This document shows, piece by piece, positions 48,926 to 56,749 of a DNA stretch of 60,876 nt. Location: NCBI GenBank assembly GCA_022844565.1, contig JALHLK010000027.1, positions 1-60,876 on the forward strand, read 5' to 3'. Below the pieces are notes generated by a model. That model ran no database searches and was not told where the DNA came from. It worked only from the letters and a program-made list of their open reading frames with translations. A program made the position numbers and the translations under genes. The DNA is from Saprospiraceae bacterium (GTDB lineage Bacteria > Bacteroidota > Bacteroidia > Chitinophagales > Saprospiraceae). Positions within the stretch are counted from its first letter, which is position 1. The number at the start of each line of letters is the position of its first letter.

Positions 48926-49480
48926 ATGTTGGTAGCATTTGTAATACCTACTTATCGTACATATAAACAGACAGGAATAAATCCAATTACTTTTGGAAAA
49001 AATGATAATGCTCACGATTATATTGGCTTTATCATGAAAATGCTGATAGTTCTTTTGTTTGTTGCAGTGCTTACTTATTCTATGTCAGAAAAATTATACT
49101 CCTATTTAGTACCAATTTCTTACTTGCAAACTCAAACATTGACTATAATAGGTTTTGCTTTAATACATATTGCTTTGGTATGGATAAGCTTTGCACAAAT
49201 TCAAATGAGTAATAGTTGGAGAATAGGCATTGATGAAAAAAATAAAACCAAATTAGTAACGGATGGTGTCTTTTCAATCAGTAGAAATCCTATTTTTTTA
49301 GGTATGATCATAAGTGTGTTGGGCCTATTTTTTATTGTACCTAATGCCCTTACATTTTTTTTAACAATAACTACCTACATAGTCATACAAATCCAGATAC
49401 GATTAGAAGAAGAATTTTTGCAAAAGCAACACTCCCAAGACTATGCGAGATATAAACTCAAAACAAAAAGACTACTATAA
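48926..49480 (+). CDS. Isoprenylcysteine carboxyl methyltransferase-like membrane protein (start uncertain)
   Basis: About 184 residues from the ATG at 48926, with four to five membrane segments. The C-terminal half has VTDGVFSISRNPIFLGMIISVLG and RLEEEFLQKQHSQDYARYK, the SAM-binding signature of ICMT/phospholipid-methyltransferase relatives. Upstream, the frame is open to the porin stop (48877) and encodes a further hydrophobic segment, LKIYLPIYLILYMLVAF. The first membrane helix is probably real and the true start may be the TTG at 48920 or a non-standard ATT/ATC near 48881. Such proteins are common next to metal P-type ATPases. The ATPase gene starts 2 bases after the stop. Confidence 0.8.
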   Translation: MLVAFVIPTYRTYKQTGINPITFGKNDNAHDYIGFIMKMLIVLLFVAVLTYSMSEKLYSYLVPISYLQTQTLTIIGFALIHIALVWISFAQIQMSNSWRIGIDEKNKTKLVTDGVFSISRNPIFLGMIISVLGLFFIVPNALTFFLTITTYIVIQIQIRLEEEFLQKQHSQDYARYKLKTKRLL

Positions 49481-49482
49481 TT

Positions 49483-51561
49483 ATGGAACACAAACACATA
49501 TATGATGCAGAAGGTAATCAATTATGCTGCACACAACAAGAAAAAATATATACCAATGCAGGAGCAGAAGACCTATTAAAAGAGCGGCATAGTAAAAACG
49601 ATGGGCATTATCATGGTATTAAATATAAAACTGAACTAGACCACGACACAAGTACAGAACATGCAGAAGCGGATGGTCACGATCATTCCAGTGGGAAAGA
49701 GAGCACTTTCAAAATGTTTTATCTTCCCATCATTTCATTCTTCCTTTTATTTTTTGCCCTTGCATTGGATCATTTGATTCCGCAAACCTGGTTTACTGAT
49801 TGGGTTCGATTAGTTTGGTATTTGGGGGCATATGCACCAGTTGGTTTTCCGGTCATCAAAGATGCAATCGGTGCAATTAAAAAAGGGGAAGTATTTTCAG
49901 AGTTTTTATTGATGAGTATAGCTACCATTGGCGCTTTTGCCATCGGGGAATTTCCTGAAGGCGTAGCCGTCATGCTTTTTTATAGCATTGGCGAAGTATT
50001 TCAAACATTAGCCGTAAAAAGAGCCAAAGCAAATATCAAAACTTTGCTCGACCAACGACCGGATGAGGCGACCATTTTGGAAAACAATCAACCTAAGAAA
50101 GTAAAAGCAAAAAATGTCAACATTGGTGACATAATTCAACTAAAATCAGGAGAAAAGTTAGGCCTTGATGGTGAATTACTTTCAGACGCCGCTTCTTTTA
50201 ATACAGCAGCATTGACTGGAGAAAGTAAACCCGATACCAAAATAAAAGGGGAATCAGTATTAGCAGGCATGATAAACCTTAACACGGTGTCACAGGTTAA
50301 AGTTACTACTGCTTATACCGATAGCAAGTTAAGCAAAATTTTAGAAATGGTGCAAAATGCTACCGCTCAGAAAGCACCCACCGAATTGTTCATTAGAAAG
50401 TTTGCAAAAATATACACACCTATTGTAGTACTCTTAGCTGTACTCATCACTGCACTTCCGTATTTTTTTGTTGACAATTATGATTTTAGTCAGTGGCTAT
50501 ACAGGGCTTTGGTATTCCTGGTTATATCTTGTCCATGTGCATTGGTCATAAGCATCCCTTTAGGATATTTTGGTGGTATCGGTGCTGCGTCTAAAAATGG
50601 TATACTGTTCAAAGGCAGTAATTTCTTGGACATTATTGCCAATATTCAAAATGTGGTCATGGATAAAACAGGAACCATGACAGAAGGCGTTTTTAAGGTG
50701 CAGGATGTAGTAATAGATCAACAATACAACAAAGATGAAATATTACAAATGGTGAATGCAGTTGAGAGTCACAGTACACATCCGGTTGCTACCGCCATCC
50801 ACAAGTATGTAGGTGATGTGGATATGAATATCAAACCAGAAAATGTAGAAGAAATTTCCGGACATGGACTAAAAGCCACAGTAAATGGTAAAGAACTGTT
50901 AGTTGGTAATTTCAAATTGATGGACAAGTTCGCAATTGCTCATGAAGTTGATTCAAACTCTATTGTGTACACCATCATTGCCATAGCTTATGATAAAAAA
51001 TTTGTTGGCTATATTACCATTGCAGATATTATCAAAGAAGATGCTCAGCTTGCTGTTGACAAGCTGAAAGCACTTGGGGTAAAAACCACTATGCTTAGTG
51101 GTGATAAAAGTAATGTAGTTCAGTTTGTAGCTAAATCTCTTGGGATTGCAAATGCTTATGGCGATTTACTACCGGAAGACAAAGTCAGTAAAGTAAAAGA
51201 AATAAAAGCTCAAAACGAAACCGTAGCTTTTGTCGGTGATGGTGTCAATGATGCGCCTGTAGTGGCTCTGAGTGATGTAGGAATTGCAATGGGTGGATTG
51301 GGTAGTGATGCAACCATTGAAACAGCAGATGTTGTCATACAAGATGATATGCCAAGTAAAATACCAATGGCAATAAACATTGGTAAACAAACAAAAAAAA
51401 TTGTTTGGCAAAATATCTCATTGGCCTTCGGTGTCAAAGCAATTGTACTTATACTTGGGGCAGGAGGACTTGCTACGATGTGGGAAGCCGTTTTTGCTGA
51501 TGTTGGTGTAGCGTTACTTGCGATACTAAATGCAGTAAGGATACAGCGGATGAAGTTTTAA
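49483..51561 (+). CDS. CPC-type P1B heavy-metal-exporting ATPase (Zn/Cd/Pb class)
   Basis: 692 residues. The N-terminus has a CC site (LCCTQQE) and His-rich patches (HSKNDGHYHG, EADGHDHSSG) but no standard HMA domain. The transmembrane metal site is CPC at 350-352 (SCPCALVIS), the phosphorylation motif DKTGT has Asp394, HP is in SHSTHPVATA, and hinge GDGVNDAPVVA is near 585. Late membrane segments carry VKAIVLI and FADVGVALLAILNA, whose Lys and Asp are typical of the zinc/cadmium/lead class. It exports divalent ions from the cytoplasm to the periplasm, where CzcA can take them out. It is the last gene before the right direct repeat. Confidence 0.94.
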   Translation: MEHKHIYDAEGNQLCCTQQEKIYTNAGAEDLLKERHSKNDGHYHGIKYKTELDHDTSTEHAEADGHDHSSGKESTFKMFYLPIISFFLLFFALALDHLIPQTWFTDWVRLVWYLGAYAPVGFPVIKDAIGAIKKGEVFSEFLLMSIATIGAFAIGEFPEGVAVMLFYSIGEVFQTLAVKRAKANIKTLLDQRPDEATILENNQPKKVKAKNVNIGDIIQLKSGEKLGLDGELLSDAASFNTAALTGESKPDTKIKGESVLAGMINLNTVSQVKVTTAYTDSKLSKILEMVQNATAQKAPTELFIRKFAKIYTPIVVLLAVLITALPYFFVDNYDFSQWLYRALVFLVISCPCALVISIPLGYFGGIGAASKNGILFKGSNFLDIIANIQNVVMDKTGTMTEGVFKVQDVVIDQQYNKDEILQMVNAVESHSTHPVATAIHKYVGDVDMNIKPENVEEISGHGLKATVNGKELLVGNFKLMDKFAIAHEVDSNSIVYTIIAIAYDKKFVGYITIADIIKEDAQLAVDKLKALGVKTTMLSGDKSNVVQFVAKSLGIANAYGDLLPEDKVSKVKEIKAQNETVAFVGDGVNDAPVVALSDVGIAMGGLGSDATIETADVVIQDDMPSKIPMAINIGKQTKKIVWQNISLAFGVKAIVLILGAGGLATMWEAVFADVGVALLAILNAVRIQRMKF

Positions 51562-51625
51562 TATGACCAAATTAAGTTTGGGTTTTTCAATCAGAAAATT
51601 GAATCCTCAATTTAATTTATATCCC

Positions 51626-51706
51626 TTTTTATTTGTAAAAGTTTTGATTACCTTTTTCGTCAATCGTGTATAACTTTTTAGAAGGCGAAAACTGTTTTGT
51701 GCTTAG
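51626..51706. repeat. Right 81-bp direct repeat of the metal island
   Basis: It matches 38776-38856 at 74 of 81 positions in the same orientation (offset 12,850). It ends 14 bases before the stop codon of the type IX plug gene (51721). No tRNA fragment is beside this copy. Confidence 0.85.
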
Positions 51707-51720
51707 TTAATATCCAAATC

Positions 51721-53109
51721 TTAATATCTACTGCTTAGCACCCTTACACCCACCAATCTATCATACCTTGCCCCATACTCCCTCAAATACGTCAAGAATG
51801 TATAATCATTTTCTGTCTCTTGCCATGAACCTTGTAAACTATTCAGGTCAGCTTTTCCATCAGGACCTACTTTCATATACATATAATCGTAATACCCCTG
51901 TTTGAGAAGAAGTGAAACTTCAAATTTTTCTGAATCAGGATTATATTTGAGCTCATTTTCTGGTAATATTTGCCAATTGGTCAATTCTCCATATACGTAG
52001 TACTTATCTTTAAGATTAGGCACAAGTTGAAGTGAAAACATTACTTGGGCGTAATCAGAGGAATAGTCTTTTGGATTGATCATATAGCTATCACTCGAAG
52101 TATTGATAAATGGGCGCTCCATTATATTATTAAGGTCTCTTAATTTATATAAGTTTTGGGTAGTAAGCGCAAAGGGTCTTCTTTCTGATGCTCCAAAATC
52201 TAGATTGTTTATAAAATATTTACCATTAAAATCAAACATAAGGCTATATGTCAGTGCTTCAAATGACTTATCATAGACTAATTCGACTTCTATTGGAGTG
52301 ACTTCTCTATTGATTTTTTTGACATGCCTACCTCGAGACATCAGGGTTCGAGTATCAAAATTTCTAAATTCATTTAGTGCCAAAAAATTGATAGCTCCAA
52401 AACTATTGAACTTTAAAACATCACTAATAAATATTTCGCCTTTTAAATTATATTGAGCATTGAGCCAATTGCCATTTTGGATAGCATGGACATAGATATC
52501 TCTTTGAGGATTGAATGTAGATAAGTTTTTCATAGGTAGCTGAAATGAAAACTGATGATTTCTCCTTGCATCAATAACCGAGATTGGCCTAATAAAATCT
52601 ACAATCGGAGTTAGTTTATCTTCAGTTACCATGAATCGCTTGGTTATAATTGGTTTCTCCTTTTGGTTTTTATCATAAATTACTAGAATATAATTTCCAG
52701 ATGCCTTAAATTGGGTATTACTATTTGGGAAATCAATATAAAAGTGTGTGTATGGTACAAAAGTGCCTTGTGAAAACTCCCAAGATCTCAATGGTTCGTC
52801 GTTAAAACCAACTAAGTAATCTAATTCACTAATTAATGATTTTTCCCAATCCTTATTACAGTGTATGATTTTATATCTATACTCTTTGTCTTCACTGTCG
52901 TTTATGTCGTCAAATTGAAAATGCATTACATCGCTTGAACCAAGTCGTATCACTGGAACAGGTTTATACAAACCATTTATATATGTTAAAACTGATTTAA
53001 CTTCTTGGACATAAACCCAATCTTCATTTTTAATCTTGCTTTGTGCTTGGGAAAGCGATATAAGGCTCAAAATTAAGAGTGGGATAAGTCTGAATTTATA
53101 TGTAGACAT
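51721..53109 (-). CDS. DUF5103 protein, type IX secretion plug
   Basis: About 462 residues from the ATG at 53109 (MSTYKFRLIPLLILSLISLSQAQ), which gives a clean signal peptide. The longer frame to 53169 would overlap the upstream gene and hide the signal. The protein has beta-sandwich domains with IKNEDWVYVQEVKSVLTYING and YKIIHCNKDWEKSLISELDY, the DUF5103 core. In Flavobacterium johnsoniae the Plug protein closes the SprA translocon of the type IX system. With the adjusted start it lies 10 bases after the AsmA-like gene, so the two are an operon. porD elsewhere in the window belongs to the same system. Confidence 0.9.
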   Translation of the reverse strand: MSTYKFRLIPLLILSLISLSQAQSKIKNEDWVYVQEVKSVLTYINGLYKPVPVIRLGSSDVMHFQFDDINDSEDKEYRYKIIHCNKDWEKSLISELDYLVGFNDEPLRSWEFSQGTFVPYTHFYIDFPNSNTQFKASGNYILVIYDKNQKEKPIITKRFMVTEDKLTPIVDFIRPISVIDARRNHQFSFQLPMKNLSTFNPQRDIYVHAIQNGNWLNAQYNLKGEIFISDVLKFNSFGAINFLALNEFRNFDTRTLMSRGRHVKKINREVTPIEVELVYDKSFEALTYSLMFDFNGKYFINNLDFGASERRPFALTTQNLYKLRDLNNIMERPFINTSSDSYMINPKDYSSDYAQVMFSLQLVPNLKDKYYVYGELTNWQILPENELKYNPDSEKFEVSLLLKQGYYDYMYMKVGPDGKADLNSLQGSWQETENDYTFLTYLREYGARYDRLVGVRVLSSRY

Positions 53110-53119
53110 TTTTAAATAG

Positions 53120-56100
53120 TTAACCACCTTCTGATTTTTTCTTTTTCTTAAATGGATTGAATTCTTCAAGTTTTTTCTTAATTTCTTTTACTTCTCCTCC
53201 AGTTTTGGATTTTATTATCTCTTCTGTTTTTTTCTTCAGTGAATCACTAATCATTCCTGCAACAGTTGAATCAACTCTAGCTTCAAGTTCTTTTTGTATT
53301 TCTTTTTTGACAGTACTGAGTGCCTCATCTGTTTTTTTCTCTGCTTCGTTTTTCAATTTTTCTTTTTGTTTTTCCAGTTCACTTTCCAAGCGAGTTCTCA
53401 CGGTGTCTTCAAGTGACTTTTTCTTGTCGGTTATAACTTGTTTAATTGAGTCAGTAGCTTTATCAATTTGGAATTTGATCTCTTCCGTCATTTGTTCTGC
53501 CATCGATTTACCAGAGCTACCGAGTAGTGTAAAATGAAGATCAGGTTTAACCAATTTACCTTTTATATCCACTTTAATGTCAATAAACTCTCCATCATTA
53601 ATGGCTACTCCTTTTTTTTGAGCTTCGTTAGCAATCCAACTAAAGCCTTTATCTAATTGTCCGCCTATTCCTGACTTTTTAATCTTTGTCCTTGGTACTT
53701 TGATGAATAGATCATAGTCCATGTCCCCTTTTATTTTATGTTTTCCAGAGATTTTCATACCAATATCTTGACTTGTAAAGGCTTTTTCTTTCAATTCGAC
53801 GGTTCCATCTATGATGTTAAACCAGTTTTTTGAAGAAGAAAGATCAATTTTTTTTAAGGCTTCAATTCCTAGTTTATCAGCAATTTGATCAAAAATGGCC
53901 AAATTTTGAATCGCACTGTGTATCGTCTCAATAAATCCGTCAGCATTAACATCAGACCATTCTGGCGTCATATTTTCGGTAATTGACCCACTCATAATCA
54001 GCGTAGTATTAAGAAACCCTTTGATATATTGGCTTATTGGTGCCAATGTTTGCATACTTACAAATGTTTTATAAGCGTCTTCAATTCTTATTTTATCCAA
54101 TGCTAATTTTATGCTATAATTTGGCTTATTTTCTGCTGTATTGTATAAGCCATCGAAATGTATAGTACCACCAAGAATTTCGGTGTTTATATTTTCAAGT
54201 TTTGCTTCTTGATTGGCTACAACTACATGACCTGTAAGATTGCTTAATGTGTATGAAGTGTAGTCAAGTTTTTTAATGTTGGAAGTAATATCAATTGCAA
54301 GGTTGGAGGGAATTAAGATTACACCCTTCTCGGTTTCGTCCTTTTCAAATGTCATAAATTGATTTAGATTCAGATAATTTGAATTCAAATTGATATGACC
54401 AGAAAGCTTTTCATTAGCCATAAGATAGTCATAGGCATTGGAAATTTTGCCATCGATAGCTATGTCACTTTTTTCAAAAGTCATAGCCAAGTTTTCAATA
54501 TCCATTACGTTCAAACCTATTTTACCAGCTGCTTTTATATTTTCGTATATTTTTTGTCCAAAGATTATTTTTTTCACATCTAAATCAAGTTTGATATTTC
54601 CTGTTTTATATTTGTTAGGATCAAACCCAGGACCTTCTTGATTTGTTGTATTAGAATTTGCTACGGAATTGAACTCATCAAAGTCAATCAATTCACTATT
54701 AAGTTTTATATTGCCATTCAAGCTTCCATCTTTTAAGGCAAATTGAAGTGGATCTGAAATGGAACCACTCAGGCTTATATTTGACTTTCCGATTTTTAAG
54801 CTTTCGGATTGAAGTGTAATAAACCTAGGATTAGCTTCTATTTGAACTTTAATCGCAGATATTTTTGGATTGTCTTTTTTGTTGTATACAATATTGTTTA
54901 AAGTAAAGTGCCCATCAAATCCTATTTTTTCATAAGTTTTGCTTTCAATATCACTTAAGTTTCCGTTAAATTGTAAATCAGTTAGAATAGTACCAGAAAG
55001 TTCGCTAACTCCTTCAAGGGGTACCGATTTTTTCCAATTTTTAAGATTTATATTTCCGTTGACCCTTCCTTTGAGGGCTGGTTGTGTTGATGCCCTGTCA
55101 ATATTTAGGTTACCCTCAATCTTTTCTTTGTTTATTCCAAAATCAAAATGAGGAATATTAATACTCAAGTCTTTAAGCTTATTATCATTAGATATAACAC
55201 TCATTTTGAAGTTTATTGGAGATACAGGATACTCCAATTGTTTATATTTTAAGTAACCATCTTTAATTTTAGCGTTGATATTAAATTTTGGATAAATATC
55301 TATTTCTCCATTATATACCCCATCAGCAAAGAAACTTATATCTGCTATTCCTTTTGCGCTATACTCTTTTTTGTTTTCAATGAAAGGCAATGCTGAAACA
55401 AAGTTTTCGAAAGACTGTCCTAAACTTTTCATTTTTGTGCTTAGTAAAATGTCGTCATTTTCAAAATCTATTTTACCATTTCCTTTTAAAACTAACTTGT
55501 TTAAAGTGATTTCTCCGTTCTCAAAAGAATACTTTTCATTAGGAAGGTCAACTCCTATTTTAATGTTGGATGATGCTGGAATGTCATTTAAATATGTAAA
55601 ACCATTATAGTTTAGGTATAAGGAGTCAATTGTGGTTTTTGTATCCAACTCAAATATAGTATTACTTAAATTACCTTTACCACTATGATTCACTCCTTTT
55701 ACTTTCATGATCATAAATAAGCTTTTGTCCTGATAAGTTATTTTAGAATCAGATAATTCATACCCTTCAAGGACTAAATTAAAAGAAGAGGTGTCTTCAG
55801 TTTCTTTTGTAATAAGGTAATTAGCGTAATTTTCTGAAAGTTTAAGAATATTAATATCCGCACCAGAAATGGTAATAAATTTTATGGAAGGCTTTACACT
55901 CTTTTTAAACAGCGGAGTTATATCTGTTATTAAAAAAACATTTTTGGCTTTAAGTAAATCAATGTTTTCGAAAGTATCAATACCAGAAATCTGAAGATCG
56001 TGAATGGTTAGTCTTGCATTAGGAAAAGACCTGATAAGGGATAAATCGACATCTTTAAAATCTACGATTGCATTTAAATTTGCATTAAGCGAATCCTTTA

Positions 56101-56206
56101 CTTTATTCAAAATTTCTTGTTTGTAAATAATAGGTATCAGCAATAATGCAAGAAATATTCCTAAAAAGGTAATTCCAATAAAAACAAAGACTTTTTTCAT
56201 ATTCAT
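53120..56206 (-). CDS. AsmA-family envelope protein
   Basis: A 1,028-residue protein with one N-terminal membrane anchor (VFVFIGITFLGIFLALLLIPI) and a long periplasmic beta-rich body. AsmA N-terminal features include VDLSLIRSFPNARLTIHDLQ, and the AsmA-2 C-terminal region has YDLFIKVPRTKIKKSGIGG. Such proteins form hydrophobic grooves thought to move lipids between membranes or affect outer-membrane assembly. The last ~150 residues are a lysine/glutamate-rich coiled coil ending KKKKKSEGG, unusual for the family. It is followed 10 bases later by the type IX plug gene. Confidence 0.9.
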   Translation of the reverse strand: MNMKKVFVFIGITFLGIFLALLLIPIIYKQEILNKVKDSLNANLNAIVDFKDVDLSLIRSFPNARLTIHDLQISGIDTFENIDLLKAKNVFLITDITPLFKKSVKPSIKFITISGADINILKLSENYANYLITKETEDTSSFNLVLEGYELSDSKITYQDKSLFMIMKVKGVNHSGKGNLSNTIFELDTKTTIDSLYLNYNGFTYLNDIPASSNIKIGVDLPNEKYSFENGEITLNKLVLKGNGKIDFENDDILLSTKMKSLGQSFENFVSALPFIENKKEYSAKGIADISFFADGVYNGEIDIYPKFNINAKIKDGYLKYKQLEYPVSPINFKMSVISNDNKLKDLSINIPHFDFGINKEKIEGNLNIDRASTQPALKGRVNGNINLKNWKKSVPLEGVSELSGTILTDLQFNGNLSDIESKTYEKIGFDGHFTLNNIVYNKKDNPKISAIKVQIEANPRFITLQSESLKIGKSNISLSGSISDPLQFALKDGSLNGNIKLNSELIDFDEFNSVANSNTTNQEGPGFDPNKYKTGNIKLDLDVKKIIFGQKIYENIKAAGKIGLNVMDIENLAMTFEKSDIAIDGKISNAYDYLMANEKLSGHINLNSNYLNLNQFMTFEKDETEKGVILIPSNLAIDITSNIKKLDYTSYTLSNLTGHVVVANQEAKLENINTEILGGTIHFDGLYNTAENKPNYSIKLALDKIRIEDAYKTFVSMQTLAPISQYIKGFLNTTLIMSGSITENMTPEWSDVNADGFIETIHSAIQNLAIFDQIADKLGIEALKKIDLSSSKNWFNIIDGTVELKEKAFTSQDIGMKISGKHKIKGDMDYDLFIKVPRTKIKKSGIGGQLDKGFSWIANEAQKKGVAINDGEFIDIKVDIKGKLVKPDLHFTLLGSSGKSMAEQMTEEIKFQIDKATDSIKQVITDKKKSLEDTVRTRLESELEKQKEKLKNEAEKKTDEALSTVKKEIQKELEARVDSTVAGMISDSLKKKTEEIIKSKTGGEVKEIKKKLEEFNPFKKKKKSEGG

Positions 56207-56289
56207 AAGACGAAATTGATTTGCAATTATTCTATAAAAAAGTGTTAAAAATGTAAGTCGAAATACATTAATAAAGTTTTTATCAAAAT

Positions 56290-56297
56290 CAAAGATA
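56290..56297 (-). promoter_or_regulatory. -7 element TATCTTTG for the AsmA-like/plug operon
   Basis: The reverse complement of CAAAGATA fits TAnnTTTG, about 84 bases upstream of the start at 56206. Confidence 0.5.
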
Positions 56298-56651
56298 AGG
56301 AGAATTATTTTTTTTTGTATTTAATTTTTGATTTAGGATGGTAATGGCCACGATTAAATAAATAAATACCTTGTTTTTTGTTAATTCAACTGCCAAAAAC
56401 GAAAATAAAGATATATTAAAAATATTTTATATGTTAAAGTTTTAATTTATAAAATTATTTTTCGAGAATTATACTGCTATGATTTTTTTTAATTATGCTT
56501 AGCAATAGAATTGATATAGCGTTATTTATATCTTATAAAAAAATGTAATATATAATAACAATTGACTTGTATTGAGATGTTAGTAATACAATTACACATT
56601 TATAAAATTAAAATATTTGTAAAAACACGTATATATTAAATAAATCTATTA

Positions 56652-56659
56652 TATCTTTG
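56652..56659 (+). promoter_or_regulatory. -7 element TATCTTTG for the HYR-type protein
   Basis: It fits TAnnTTTG, about 91 bases upstream of the ATG at 56750, giving a leader of about 80-85 bases. Confidence 0.6.
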
Positions 56660-56749
56660 CGTCATCCAACTTGAATGCAGGTGTCCAATCTGCTGAATGA
56701 ATAATAGTCCTGTTCTATTAGTTAATCACTCAATTTAATATTAAAATTC

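Larger units (their letters stand above)
56207..56749. other. Divergent intergenic region between the AsmA-like gene and the HYR-type protein
   Basis: 543 very AT-rich bases. I see a minus-strand TATCTTTG (56290-56297) for the AsmA/plug pair and a plus-strand TATCTTTG (56652-56659) for the giant secreted protein. No gene or strong repeat is visible in the ~350 bases between them, which is unusually long, so regulatory sites are possible. Confidence 0.5.

Noticed and set aside
53110-53169. Start of the plug protein at 53169
   Set aside because: It overlaps the AsmA-like gene and hides a clean signal peptide that starts at 53109.
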